Positions 38,728-47,864 of a stretch of DNA of 57,424 bases are shown here, in pieces (within the stretch, counting starts at the first letter, position 1; every line of letters begins with the position of its first letter). The notes beneath the pieces are model-generated. The model had not been told where the DNA came from. It was given only the letters and a program-made list of their open reading frames with translations, and ran no database searches. Made by a program: the position numbers and the translations under genes. Source of the stretch: Comamonadaceae bacterium (GTDB taxonomy: Bacteria > Pseudomonadota > Gammaproteobacteria > Burkholderiales > Burkholderiaceae_C); contig JAIXWZ010000204.1 of the NCBI GenBank assembly GCA_027491035.1, positions 1-57,424 of the forward strand, in the 5' to 3' direction.

Positions 38728-39483
38728 GTGAGTCGCGGCACGCTCTACCTGGTGCCCTCGCCGCTGGACTTTGGCTGCGAGCCGCAAACGCCGCTGCATG
38801 AGGTCATGCCCGCCGGCACGCTGGCGGTGGCGGCGCGCCTGAGCCACTGGATCAGCGAAAACGCCCGCAGCACCCGCGCCTATCTCAAACGCATCGATGC
38901 CAGCCACCGCCTGGCCCTGCCGATCCAGGCGCTGCACATCCAGGAGCTGCCGCGCGAGCTGCACAAAAAAGGCGACCACGACGGCCGCTTCGATGCGCGC
39001 GCTCTGCTCGCACCTGCGCTTGCCGGGCAGGACATCGGCCTGGTGTCAGAGGCGGGCATGCCGGCCATCGCCGACCCAGGCGCTTCGGTGGTGCGGGCCG
39101 CGCACGAGCTCGCCCTGGTGGTGACCCCCTTGAGCGGGCCGGTCTCCCTGATGCTGGCGCTGGCGGCCAGCGGCCTGAACGGACAGAACTTTGCCTTCGT
39201 GGGTTATGTGCCGCAAGACGCAAGCGAGCGCAGCGCGCGCCTGCGCACGCTCGAGGGCCTGGCGATCCGCACCGGACAGACCCAAATTTTCATTGAAACG
39301 CCCTACCGCAACGCGGCCTTGCTCGAGGCGCTGCTGCAAACCCTGCAGCCAGCCACCCGCCTGGCTCTGAGCTGCGGCCTGAGCCTGGGCGGGGGCTGGA
39401 GCCGCTGCCTGAGCGTGCAGGCTTGGAAAAAGCAGGCGCCGCCGGACTTGAACGCGCCGACAGTCTTTGCCATCGGGCGCTAG
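38728..39483 (+). CDS. SAM-dependent methyltransferase, RsmI/tetrapyrrole-methylase-like
   Basis: The 251-residue protein belongs to the tetrapyrrole-methylase fold. It starts at a GTG (38728) with GTLYLVPSPLDFG, then LVSEAGMPAIADPGA, the SAM-site segment TPLSGPVSLMLALAASGLNG and FIETPYRN. These match RsmI-type 16S rRNA 2'-O-methyltransferases, but the protein is a shorter paralogue type commonly found beside maf in Burkholderiales. The target is not certain. No better ATG start exists upstream of the conserved region. Confidence 0.85.
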   Translation: MSRGTLYLVPSPLDFGCEPQTPLHEVMPAGTLAVAARLSHWISENARSTRAYLKRIDASHRLALPIQALHIQELPRELHKKGDHDGRFDARALLAPALAGQDIGLVSEAGMPAIADPGASVVRAAHELALVVTPLSGPVSLMLALAASGLNGQNFAFVGYVPQDASERSARLRTLEGLAIRTGQTQIFIETPYRNAALLEALLQTLQPATRLALSCGLSLGGGWSRCLSVQAWKKQAPPDLNAPTVFAIGR

Positions 39484-39530
39484 CCATCTGCAAGGCCTGC
39501 CGCGCCGGGCTCGCCGCCCTGCCTGGGCTT

Positions 39531-40580
39531 TTAGCGCAAGGCCGGCGCAGTGTGCATGGCGCGCAGCAACACCTCGCCAAAGGCAGCGCCAAAGCGCTTG
39601 GCCAGGCGCTCAGCCACATTTTCACGGCGGGTGTAGTCCATGATGTCTTCGGCCTTGACGATTTCGCGCGCGACGTACTCGAGGCTGCCAAACTGATCGG
39701 CCAGCCCCTGATCGACCGCCTGCTGGCCGCTCCAAAACAGACCGCTGAACGTTTCGCCGTTTTCCTTGAGCCGATCGCCGCGGCCGGCCTTGACCGCCGC
39801 AATGAACTGCTGATGGATCTGATCGAGCATCTGCTGGGCATAAGCGCGTTGCTTGTCAGCCATGGGGCTGAACGGATCGAGCATGCTCTTGTTCTCGCCG
39901 GCGGTCAGCAAGCGCCGCTCAACGCCGAGCTTGTTCATCAGCCCGGTAAAGCCAAAGCCATCCATCAGCACGCCGATGCTGCCAACGATGCTGGCCTTGT
40001 CGACAAAAATCTGGTCCGCCGCCACCGCCACGTAGTAGGCGGCCGAAGCGCAGGTTTCCTCGATCACCGCATACACCGGCTTTTTGTGCAGGGCCTTCAG
40101 GCGCATGATTTCGTCGTTGATCATGCCCGCCTGCACCGGGCTGCCGCCGGGCGAATTGATCAGCAGGACCACCGCGCGCGCGGCCTGGTCCTCAAAGGCC
40201 ACGCGCAAGGCGGCATTGACCGCCTCGGCACTGGCCTCCAGGCCCGGCGCGATCTCGCCCGTGACCGACACCATGGCGGTGTGCGGCGTCGACACCGCCG
40301 TGGGCGCGGCGCTGCGCCCGAGCAGCACCCAGGCCATGACCACCAGAAAGCCCAGCCAGGCCAGGCGCAGCCCGTTGCGCCAGCGCCGGGCCTGGCGCTG
40401 CTCGTTCAAGGTGGCAAATGCGAGCTTTTCAAGCGTGGTGCGCTCCCATCGGTCAGATGCCGGTGGCGCCGGCTCTGAAGGCACCGCAGCGGGGGCATCG
40501 GACACCTGCGGCGGCTGCTGGGCTTGCACATCCGGGCTGCCGGGCTCGGCCGCCTGGGGCGCTCTGGGTTGGTCTTGCAT
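39531..40580 (-). CDS. sppA: Signal peptide peptidase SppA, S49 family
   Basis: This membrane-anchored protease degrades leftover signal peptides. From the ATG at 40580 the product has 349 residues: a Pro/Ala/Gln-rich cytoplasmic start, one membrane helix near 70-88 (GLRLAWLGFLVVMAWVLL), then a single S49 domain. The segments LLINSPGGSPVQAGMI, CASAAYYVAVAADQI and SIVGSIGVLMDGFGF (catalytic Ser) are clear, with the Lys in AGENKSMLDPF. It is the short single-domain form rather than the E. coli double form. An upstream extension crossing the Rieske gene was rejected. Confidence 0.93.
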   Translation of the reverse strand: MQDQPRAPQAAEPGSPDVQAQQPPQVSDAPAAVPSEPAPPASDRWERTTLEKLAFATLNEQRQARRWRNGLRLAWLGFLVVMAWVLLGRSAAPTAVSTPHTAMVSVTGEIAPGLEASAEAVNAALRVAFEDQAARAVVLLINSPGGSPVQAGMINDEIMRLKALHKKPVYAVIEETCASAAYYVAVAADQIFVDKASIVGSIGVLMDGFGFTGLMNKLGVERRLLTAGENKSMLDPFSPMADKQRAYAQQMLDQIHQQFIAAVKAGRGDRLKENGETFSGLFWSGQQAVDQGLADQFGSLEYVAREIVKAEDIMDYTRRENVAERLAKRFGAAFGEVLLRAMHTAPALR

Positions 40581-40612
40581 GGGGAATCGGGCCCTTGGGT
40601 AAAGCCCGCAGT

Positions 40613-40984
40613 TTAGAACTGCAAGGGCCGGGCGATGTAACTGGGGTGCCAAAAGACCACGCCCTGGGCCTCGGAAAGGTCGATGCGGATCAGGCCGCCC
40701 TTGCACGGCCCGCCGGCACATTGGCCGCTGTCGGGCCGGTAAGCTGCGCCGTGGCTGGCGCACAGCAGCCACTGGCCAGTGTCGTCAAAAAAACGGTCGG
40801 GCTGCCAGTCCATCTCCATGGCCACATGGGTGCAGCGGTTGAGGTAAGCATGCACCTGAGCGCGGTAGCGAATCGCAAAGGCGCGGCAGGTCTGGCCGCC
40901 GTAGCTCAGGTCAAAAGACACCGCCTGGCCGCCGTCTTGCAGGTCGGCGCTGGCGCACAGGGCGATGGGTGCGTCCTCGGTCAT
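40613..40984 (-). CDS. Rieske 2Fe-2S ferredoxin-like protein
   Basis: A 123-residue stand-alone Rieske domain. Cluster ligands are in NRCTHVAMEMDW (C-x-H) and LLCASHGAAY (C-x2-H), with the downstream GQCAGGPCKGGL typical of soluble Rieske ferredoxins. It may transfer electrons to an unknown oxygenase. It lies between gph and sppA, its usual place in Burkholderiales, so it is a conserved neighbour rather than a partner of the distant oxygenase at 15364. The ATG at 40984 is chosen because the frame upstream overlaps gph. Confidence 0.88.
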   Translation of the reverse strand: MTEDAPIALCASADLQDGGQAVSFDLSYGGQTCRAFAIRYRAQVHAYLNRCTHVAMEMDWQPDRFFDDTGQWLLCASHGAAYRPDSGQCAGGPCKGGLIRIDLSEAQGVVFWHPSYIARPLQF

Positions 40985-40997
40985 TTGCGCCCTGCGC

Positions 40998-41660
40998 TCA
41001 AGCGTGCGAGAGCAGCCAGCGCTGCAGCTCATCGACCGTGTGCACCACCGCCCGAGGCCCGAGCGCATGCAGGCCCTGCGGCTCATGCGCGCCGTAACTG
41101 ACGGCCACGCTGGCGCAGCCGGCGTTGAGCGCCATCTGCAGATCGTGGGTGGTATCGCCCACCATCAAGGTGCGCTCAGGCGCCACGCCGAACTCGGCCA
41201 TCAGCTCTTCGAGCATGCGCGGGTGCGGCTTGCCGGCGGTTTCGTCGGCCGTTCGCGAGCCCTGAAAACGCCCTTGCAGCTCCACGCTTTGCAAGGCCTC
41301 ATCGAGCCCCCGGCGCGACTTGCCCGTGGCCACCGTGAGCACATGGCCGCGCTCGTGCAGGCTGTGCAGCATGGGCAGCACGCCCTCAAACAGGCTCAGG
41401 CGCCCTTGCTGCGCCATGTAATGGTGCCGGTAGCGCTCGCCCAGCAGCGGGTAGCGCTCGCGCGGCACATCGGGCGCGGCATGCGCCAGCGCCTGCATCA
41501 GCCCCAAGCCGATCACATAGGCCGCCTCGCGCTCGCTGGGCACCGTGCCGCCGACATCGCGCACCGCCTCCTGGATGCAGCGCACGATGATGGCCGTGCT
41601 GTCAAACAGCGTTCCATCCCAATCAAAGGCAATCAGATCAAAGTTCAGTGCTCGGGACAT
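40998..41660 (-). CDS. HAD-family hydrolase, phosphoglycolate-phosphatase-like
   Basis: The 220-residue HAD phosphatase has motif I FDWDGTLFDST, motif II VATGKSRRGLD, the Lys in GKPHPRMLEE and motif III VGDTTHDLQMA. The cap domain type fits Gph-like enzymes acting on small phosphorylated metabolites. The start overlaps the rluC stop by 23 bases. The exact substrate cannot be read from sequence. Confidence 0.9.
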   Translation of the reverse strand: MSRALNFDLIAFDWDGTLFDSTAIIVRCIQEAVRDVGGTVPSEREAAYVIGLGLMQALAHAAPDVPRERYPLLGERYRHHYMAQQGRLSLFEGVLPMLHSLHERGHVLTVATGKSRRGLDEALQSVELQGRFQGSRTADETAGKPHPRMLEELMAEFGVAPERTLMVGDTTHDLQMALNAGCASVAVSYGAHEPQGLHALGPRAVVHTVDELQRWLLSHA

Positions 41661-42738
41661 GGTCTATCAGGCCTTGCAGGGCAGCGGGCAAGGGAGCCGT
41701 CAAATGCACGCGCTTGCCAGTGGAGGGATGGGTAAAACTCAGGCGCCAAGCGTGCAGGAACATGCGCTCGAGCATCGCCTGCGGCGCACCTTTTTGCAAC
41801 TGGCGGTTGAGCTCAAAGTCGCCGTATTTGTCATCGCCAGCGATCGGATGGCCGGCGCCGGCCAGGTGCACCCGGATCTGGTGCGTGCGACCGGTGCGTA
41901 TCGTGACCTCAAGCAAGCTCAGATCGCCCACCGCAGGCCAGTGCAAGGTGCGCTGCAGCTTGACCAGCGTGACCGCGCGCATCGCCTCGGGGTGCTCGCG
42001 CGCCACCCCCCGCACCCGCCTTTGGCCATCGGGCAGCTCAAACTTCATGAGGGGCTGGTCGATCAGCTTGAGCCGCTCGGGCCAGCGCCCTTGGACCAAA
42101 GCCAGGTACACCTTGTCGGTGTCGCGCTCGCGAAACTGTTCCTGCAGATTCTTGAGCGCCATGCGCTTTTTGGCCACCAGCAAGACGCCGCTGGTTTCAC
42201 GGTCGAGCCGGTGTACCAACTCCAGAAACGGCGCCTGGGGGCGGGCCATGCGCAATTGCTCGATCACGCCAAAGGCCACGCCGCTGCCGCCGTGCACCGC
42301 CACGCCGGCCGGCTTGTCCAGGGCCAGCAGGTGCTCGTCTTCGAGCAGCAGGGCAAACTGCCGGGCCGGCGCTTGGCCGCCCACGCTCGACGATGCGCCG
42401 TGGCGGCTGATCTCGCGCGCCTTGATCTCAGCGCGCGCCGAGGTGCGCAGCGGCGGCAGCCGGACCTGATCGCCCGGCTGCACGCGCGTGTCGGCACCGG
42501 CGCGCGCCTTGTTGACGCGCACCTCACCGCTGCGAATGATGCGGTAGACATGGGTTTTGGGCACACCCTTGAGCAGGCGCATCAGAAAATTGTCGAGCCG
42601 CTGGCCCTCGCCATCGTCCGGCACGGTCACCAAACGGGCCTGCAGCGCCGCCGGCGGCGGGCCATCGGCGGGTGCCGCCCGGCCCTGCGCACCTGGCAAG
42701 TTGGCTCGAGGGGGCCTTGCCCCTATAATGTGTTTCAC
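41638..42738 (-). CDS. rluC: 23S rRNA pseudouridine synthase, RluC type
   Basis: RluC converts specific uridines of 23S rRNA to pseudouridine. From the GTG at 42738 the product is 366 residues: an S4 RNA-binding domain (RLDNFLMRLLKGVPKTHVYR and the following IRSGEVRVN) then the synthase domain with the catalytic Asp in HRLDRETSGVLLV and the RTGRTHQIRVHL end motif. A Pro/Ala-rich start of ~40 residues precedes the S4 domain; the exact start is uncertain since the frame is open further upstream into the rne leader. The divergent position to rne is conserved. Confidence 0.93.
   Translation of the reverse strand: MKHIIGARPPRANLPGAQGRAAPADGPPPAALQARLVTVPDDGEGQRLDNFLMRLLKGVPKTHVYRIIRSGEVRVNKARAGADTRVQPGDQVRLPPLRTSARAEIKAREISRHGASSSVGGQAPARQFALLLEDEHLLALDKPAGVAVHGGSGVAFGVIEQLRMARPQAPFLELVHRLDRETSGVLLVAKKRMALKNLQEQFRERDTDKVYLALVQGRWPERLKLIDQPLMKFELPDGQRRVRGVAREHPEAMRAVTLVKLQRTLHWPAVGDLSLLEVTIRTGRTHQIRVHLAGAGHPIAGDDKYGDFELNRQLQKGAPQAMLERMFLHAWRLSFTHPSTGKRVHLTAPLPAALQGLIDHVPSTEL
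42701..42729 (+). promoter_or_regulatory. Sigma-70 promoter for rne
   Basis: TTGGCT (42701-42706) and TATAAT (42724-42729) are 17 bases apart, the optimal spacing. The start site would be near 42736, inside the first codons of divergent rluC, giving a leader of about 557 nt before the rne ATG. Confidence 0.75.
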
Positions 42739-43292
42739 TGGCGATGTGCCGTAAGTGGTTGATTTGTCTGGCAGTTTAGACCAAGCAAAACAATCCGAGA
42801 CGGGCTTTGCCAGAAGGTCGGTGCCCGCCGACCGTCGCCACCGAGGGACCTGGCCCAGACGCCCCCACTCGCCACGACGGTGCGGTCGAGTCGACGCGAT
42901 ACGAACACACAAGGAATACCCCAGCTGGCAGCGGACCTCAATACACGGGGGGCTGCCGGCGGATTCAGGTGAATCCAGGTCTTGAGCCGGACTGCTTTCG
43001 ATGACATTTCTTCTAGGACTGCTGACGATGGGCCTGTGGCGCGCGATGCCGCCATGGACAGGCTCGGCAAGCGATCCCGTCATCCCACGCGCCCCGGTTG
43101 AGGCGGGCGCAGTGCGCCAGCCTCAGGCCCAACCTCGCCTCGTCCACGCGCCCACGCCACGTCTGCCAGGCTGACCTTCAGGGTTGGCCCAGGCTGACGC
43201 CGGCTCTCCGGCAATTCCCTCGTTCGCAGCGCGCCTGCTTGGGGCATCCCAGCCCATATTGGGCATGTGTTGATGCACGAGAGGAAATTGCA
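42739..43292 (+). promoter_or_regulatory. Long untranslated leader of rne
   Basis: The 554 bases between the rluC start and the rne ATG contain no recognisable gene. Short open frames have no similarity and no convincing ribosome-binding sites. In E. coli the rne leader is also long (about 360 nt) and senses RNase E activity, so a similar autoregulatory role is plausible. A local hairpin, gcgccc (43089-43094) with gggcgc (43105-43110), and several GC-rich inverted words are visible. A purine-rich gagagga stands before the ATG. Confidence 0.6.
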
Positions 43293-46200
43293 ATGAAACG
43301 GATGCTGATCAATGCCACGCAGGCCGAAGAGCGCCGCCTGGCCATCGTCGACGGACAAAAACTGCTCGACTACGAGATCGAGATCGAAGGGCGCGAGCAG
43401 CGCAAGGGCAACATTTATAAGGCCGTGGTCACCCGCGTCGAGCCCTCGCTGGAGGCCTGCTTTGTCGACTACGGCGAAGACCGCCACGGCTTTCTGCCTT
43501 TTAAGGAAATCTCCAAACAATACTTTGCGCCCGGCGTCTCGGTCAGCCAGGCGCGCATCAACGACGTGATCCGGGAAGGCCAAGAGCTGACGGTTCAGGT
43601 CGAAAAAGAAGAGCGCGGCAACAAAGGCGCAGCCCTGACCACCTTCATTTCGCTGGCTGGCCGCTACGTGGTGCTGATGCCCAACAACCCGCGCGGGGGC
43701 GGCGTCAGCCGCCGCATTGAGGGCGACGACCGGGCCGAACTCAAAGAGGCCATGGATCAGCTCGAATACCCGAACGGCATGTCCATCATTGCCCGCACCG
43801 CCGGTATTGGCCGCAGCGCGCCCGAACTGCAGTGGGACCTCAATTACCTGCTCAAACTGTGGAACGCGATCGACGGCGCCGGCAAAGCCGGCAAGGGCGC
43901 CTTCCTGATCTACCAGGAATCGAGCCTGGTGATCCGCGCGATCCGCGACTACTTCAACAGCGACATCGGCGACATCCTGATCGACACCGACGACATCTAC
44001 GACCAGGCCAAGCAGTTCATGGGGCATGTGATGCCCGAGCACGACCACCGGGTCAAGCGCTACCGCGACGACACGCCGCTGTTCTCGCGCTTCCAAATCG
44101 AGCACCAGATCGAGTCGGCCTATGCCCGCACGGTCAATCTGCCCTCGGGCGGCGCCATCGTGATCGACCACACCGAGGCGCTGGTGTCGGTCGACGTCAA
44201 CTCGGCGCGCGCCATCAAAGGTGGCGACATCGAGGAGACGGCCACCCGCACCAATCTGGAGGCCGCTGACGAAGTGGCGCGCCAGATGCGCCTGCGCGAC
44301 CTTGGCGGCCTGATCGTGATCGACTTCATCGACATGGAAGAGAGCAAGAACCGCCGGGAGGTGGAAAACCGCCTGCGCGACGCGCTGCGCCAGGACCGCG
44401 CCCGCGTGCAGTTCGGCTCGATCAGCAAGTTCGGCCTGCTCGAGATGAGCCGCCAGCGGCTGCGGCCCGCCCTCTCCGAAGGCGCCTCCATCCCCTGCCC
44501 GCGCTGCGGCGGCGCCGGCCACATCCGCGACACGGAAAGCTCTGCACTGCAGATCCTGCGCATCATTCAGGAAGACTCCCTGAAGGACAACACCGCCGCC
44601 GTGCACTGCCAGGTGCCGGTGGAAGTGGCCTCCTTCCTGCTCAACGAAAAACGCAGTGAAATTGCAAAGATCGAGATGAAGCAGCGCATCTCGGTGCTGC
44701 TCGTGCCCAACAAGACGCTCGAGACGCCCAACTACAAGCTCGAGCGACTCAAGCACGACGATGCGCGCCTAGACAACATCGCGGCGAGCTACAAGATGGC
44801 CGAGGAGTTCGAAGACCCGACCACCGTCACCCGCCGCAACCAGGAAAAGCACAACCGGCAAGAGCCGGTCATCAAGGGTGTGCTGCCCGACATGCCGGCA
44901 CCCATCGTGCCCGAGACCCCCAAGCCGGCCGCAAGCCGACCGGCTGCCGCAGCGCCGGCGCCCGCACCCGCGCCTGTGGCCCAGAGCGCCCCGGTGGCAG
45001 AAAAAGGCTTTGTCTCCTGGCTCAAGGGCCTGTTTGGCGGCGCGCCCGACCCCGCCCCCAGCAGTGGCGCAGCCGCGCAGCCCGCCCCAGCGGCAGACAC
45101 CCCCGCCAAAGCTGAAACCAGGACCGAGCGAGGCGATCGCGGCGATCGCGGCGGCCGCCGTGGTGGCCGAGGCCGAGGTGGCGAGCGCGACGCTCGCAGC
45201 ACCGGTGGCGAGGACAAGCGCCAGGGCGCGCCAGAACGTGAAGGCCGTGAAGGCCGTGAGGGCCGTGAAGAACGTGACGGCCGGCGGCGCGGCGCGCGCC
45301 CGCAAGGCGAGCGGACGGGCGAGACCGGTCGCGGTGAAACCACCCCGGCCGGTGAGGCACGCGAAGCTCGGGAGCCGCGCGAGGGTCGCGAAGCCCGTGA
45401 GGGGCGCGAGCCTCGGGAAGGCCGCGAAGGCGGTCGCGGCCGCCGTGGCGAGCGCGCTGAGCGCCCGAGCCAGAACGCCGGCGAGGTCAGCCAGGAAGAA
45501 CTCGCCGCAGCCAATCTGGCGGCCATGCAAGCCGCCGGCCAGCCGGCAGGCTCAGGCGAGGCAGGCGAGGAAGTGCGGCGTGAGCGCGGCGAGCGCGGCG
45601 GGCGGCGCAGCCGGGGCGATCGCGGCAACGCGCAAGACGATGGCGCAGCCGCGGCAGCCGCTGAAACGGCAGCCCCGACTGAATCGGCCGCGACCGACGA
45701 CACCCGAGCCCGAACCGAGGGCGGCGAAGAGCGGCCACAGCGCGAGCGCCGCAGCCGCGATCGCTATGGGCGCGAGCGCCGCGGCGAGCGCGCCGAAGCC
45801 GCCTCGCAGACCCCATACGAGGCCGCATCTGAAGCCGCCTCCGAAACCGGCGAGAGCGCCGCGCCTGAGCAAGAGCGGCGCGATGTCACCCCGACCACCG
45901 ATGTGAGCGCTGCTGCACCTGCTGCTGCACCGGCGGCTGCTCAGGCGCCGACCCTGCCGCCAGCACCGGCCGCCACAGCAGACAGCCCGGCACCCCGCCA
46001 AAGCGCCCCTGCGGCCGACGCACCGCGCTCTGGCATGCCAGCGATCGGGGCCTATCAGTTGCCGCTGCAAGATCTGATGCAAGTGGCCCAGGCCTCGGGC
46101 TTGCAGTGGGTGCACTCGGACGCCGAGAAAATCAGCCAAGTGCGGGCGGCCATCGCCGCAGAACCCAAACCCCTGCACGTGCCACGCGAGCGCCCGCCAG

Positions 46201-46298
46201 CGGTGCAGCTTGACGAAGGCCCGCTGATCCTGGTGGAAACCCGCCGCGACCTGCGCAGCGTGCCACTGCCCTTCGAGGCCCCGCAGAGCCAGCCTTAA
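43293..46298 (+). CDS. rne: Ribonuclease E
   Basis: RNase E starts mRNA decay and processes rRNA and tRNA. The product has 1001 residues. The N-terminal half is canonical: [20 protein letters not shown], an S1 domain from ~35 to 125 with [20 protein letters not shown], the DNase I-like catalytic part with [10 protein letters not shown] and VIDFIDMEE, and the Zn-link CPRCGGAGH near 402-410. From about 600 on it is a disordered Arg/Glu/Gly-rich tail with repeats of REGREG and [10 protein letters not shown], then Ala/Pro-rich segments, ending in a short ordered stretch ([18 protein letters not shown]) that may be a protein-binding site. Upstream in-frame codons to 43098 belong to the leader. Confidence 0.97.
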   Translation: MKRMLINATQAEERRLAIVDGQKLLDYEIEIEGREQRKGNIYKAVVTRVEPSLEACFVDYGEDRHGFLPFKEISKQYFAPGVSVSQARINDVIREGQELTVQVEKEERGNKGAALTTFISLAGRYVVLMPNNPRGGGVSRRIEGDDRAELKEAMDQLEYPNGMSIIARTAGIGRSAPELQWDLNYLLKLWNAIDGAGKAGKGAFLIYQESSLVIRAIRDYFNSDIGDILIDTDDIYDQAKQFMGHVMPEHDHRVKRYRDDTPLFSRFQIEHQIESAYARTVNLPSGGAIVIDHTEALVSVDVNSARAIKGGDIEETATRTNLEAADEVARQMRLRDLGGLIVIDFIDMEESKNRREVENRLRDALRQDRARVQFGSISKFGLLEMSRQRLRPALSEGASIPCPRCGGAGHIRDTESSALQILRIIQEDSLKDNTAAVHCQVPVEVASFLLNEKRSEIAKIEMKQRISVLLVPNKTLETPNYKLERLKHDDARLDNIAASYKMAEEFEDPTTVTRRNQEKHNRQEPVIKGVLPDMPAPIVPETPKPAASRPAAAAPAPAPAPVAQSAPVAEKGFVSWLKGLFGGAPDPAPSSGAAAQPAPAADTPAKAETRTERGDRGDRGGRRGGRGRGGERDARSTGGEDKRQGAPEREGREGREGREERDGRRRGARPQGERTGETGRGETTPAGEAREAREPREGREAREGREPREGREGGRGRRGERAERPSQNAGEVSQEELAAANLAAMQAAGQPAGSGEAGEEVRRERGERGGRRSRGDRGNAQDDGAAAAAAETAAPTESAATDDTRARTEGGEERPQRERRSRDRYGRERRGERAEAASQTPYEAASEAASETGESAAPEQERRDVTPTTDVSAAAPAAAPAAAQAPTLPPAPAATADSPAPRQSAPAADAPRSGMPAIGAYQLPLQDLMQVAQASGLQWVHSDAEKISQVRAAIAAEPKPLHVPRERPPAVQLDEGPLILVETRRDLRSVPLPFEAPQSQP
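45232..45276. repeat. 9-bp tandem repeat in the rne tail
   Basis: Five units of the form aaggccgtg, with changes in the first, fourth and fifth, encode an E-G-R repeat in the disordered tail of RNase E. It is in frame and probably length-variable among strains. Confidence 0.8.
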
Positions 46299-46299
46299 G

Positions 46300-46526
46300 A
46301 ACGAAGCGATCCATCGGCCATCGCGCAGCGGCATGGATTGCCGCGTCGCTGCGCGACTCGCAATGACGAAGTGGGGGCGCCATCGCGACCCACACCCCGT
46401 CATCGCGAGGAACGAAGCGATCCATCGGCCGCTGAACAACGACATGGATTGCCGCGTCGCTGCGAGACTCGCAATGACGAACGCGATCCATCGGCCGTCG
46501 CATAACGGCATGGATTGCCACGTCAC
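46300..46526. repeat. Three copies of a dispersed palindromic repeat after rne
   Basis: The 266-base gap between rne and hemY is nearly filled by three related copies. Each has cgatccatcggcc, a short variable centre, gcatggattgccgcgtcgc and usually actcgcaatgacga. Copy 1 is about 46300-46370, copy 2 about 46399-46480 and copy 3 about 46482-46526 (shortened). The words ggatcgctt and ggcaatccat pair as an inverted repeat, so each copy can fold. Words of the gtcattgcgaggaacgaagcg type recur in many unrelated bacterial genomes as small mobile repeats. No gene is seen in the gap. Confidence 0.85.
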
Positions 46527-46564
46527 AGATTGCGCACAGCCTGCCCGTCAGACGGCCCGCGTGC

Positions 46565-47854
46565 TCAGGCTTGCGCCAGTTTTTTATAGGCCTGCTGGGC
46601 CGCGGCTGCGTCGCCACGCTGCTCGGCCAGCTGCGCCAGGGCGCGCCAGGCGCGGCGCTTGAGGCCGGTGTCATTCAAGTGCAGCACCGCATGCGAGAGC
46701 AATTGCTGCGCCTTGCCCCAAAGCTGGCGGCTCAGGCAGGCCATGCCGGCCAGATATTGGAAGTTGGCATCGCGCGGCCGGCTGATCAGGGCGGCCTCCA
46801 TGCGTGCGAGCCACTCGCCGTCGATCGACTCTAAGCTGCGCTCGAGCGTGGTGACCAAGCGCACTTGCAGCTCCTGGGAGGCACTGGCCTCGGGCTGGAC
46901 CATCTGCTCCCACGCGGCGAGCAGCCACTGACGGGCCTGCACCGGCTCACCACCGAGGTCCATCAGATGCGAGGCCGCTTGCACCGCCACCTCGGGCATG
47001 CGGCGCTCGGCCTCCTCCAGGCTGAGCCAGGCCCGCTGCAGTTGGCGCGGATCGAGCGCGGCCTGCAACAGCTCGATGGCCAGTCCGCGCACGATGCTTT
47101 GCGCCGCCTGCGGCGAAAAAGCGCGGTGCTTGGCCAGCAGGCGGGCCGTCTCCAGCGCATCGGGCGTGCGCTGGGCCAGGCGCGCGGCCTTCAGGCGCAA
47201 ACGCAAGGCCAGCGTGCGCCGGCTCACCCCCAAAGGCAGCTGAGCCAGGCGTTCGAGTGCCAGCAGCGGATCGCGGTCTTCCAGAGCCCAGCGCGCAGCC
47301 CTGAGCTCAATGCCCTCGCGGGTCTGGGCCCCCAGGCGCTGGTCCGATTGCTCCAGCGCCAAACGCAGATGCTCGTCGCGCAGCGGCCGGTTCTGCAGCG
47401 CCTGCGCGCTTTCGGCCACCACCAGGTGGGCCAACGCGCGCAGCTGCACACCGCGCTGCGGGCTGTAGCCGCTGTCGGTTCCGAGCTCGCTGGCCAGCGC
47501 GGCCAAGGCGCGCTCCTGCGCCAGCGCGCCTTGCGCCGCCCGCGAGGCGCGCAGGAAGCGACCGGCCAGCAGATGCGCGATCGCGTCCATCAGCGCCGCC
47601 TGCATGGCGCGCTCTTTTTGCTGCGCGCGCCAGCGGCGAGCCTGACTGGGCAGCGAGACCGCCGCAGCCAGCGCGCGCAAGGCCAGGTGCATCAGTAAAA
47701 ACAGACCGCCGGCCAGCAGCAGCGCCAGGTTAAGCGACAGGTCGATGCGGTGCGGCGGCCAAAACAGCGTGATGACGGCTTGGTTGTTGCCGGCAAACAA
47801 GGCCACCGCCACCGCAATGGCAAACAGGGCAACGAGCCAGAGGGCGGCGCGCAT
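46565..47854 (-). CDS. hemY: HemY-like protein (TPR, heme operon)
   Basis: The 429-residue protein has two N-terminal membrane helices (LWLVALFAIAVAVALFAG and LALLLAGGLFLLMHLALRAL) with the conserved NNQAVITLFWPPHRIDLSLN between them, then a long helical repeat region of TPR character up to the end. HemY-N proteins are encoded with hemCDX in proteobacteria; their biochemical role in heme synthesis is not settled, and this is not protoporphyrinogen oxidase despite the shared name. It follows hemX by ten bases. Confidence 0.9.
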   Translation of the reverse strand: MRAALWLVALFAIAVAVALFAGNNQAVITLFWPPHRIDLSLNLALLLAGGLFLLMHLALRALAAAVSLPSQARRWRAQQKERAMQAALMDAIAHLLAGRFLRASRAAQGALAQERALAALASELGTDSGYSPQRGVQLRALAHLVVAESAQALQNRPLRDEHLRLALEQSDQRLGAQTREGIELRAARWALEDRDPLLALERLAQLPLGVSRRTLALRLRLKAARLAQRTPDALETARLLAKHRAFSPQAAQSIVRGLAIELLQAALDPRQLQRAWLSLEEAERRMPEVAVQAASHLMDLGGEPVQARQWLLAAWEQMVQPEASASQELQVRLVTTLERSLESIDGEWLARMEAALISRPRDANFQYLAGMACLSRQLWGKAQQLLSHAVLHLNDTGLKRRAWRALAQLAEQRGDAAAAQQAYKKLAQA

Positions 47855-47864
47855 CGATCGGCCT

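Noticed and set aside
42755-43290. Leader peptide genes in the rne leader
   Set aside because: Frames of 60-110 codons on both strands lack ribosome-binding sites and similarity; a structured untranslated leader is the simpler explanation.
46300-46526. CRISPR array
   Set aside because: The repeated units are long, diverged and self-complementary with unequal gaps, and no cas genes are near.
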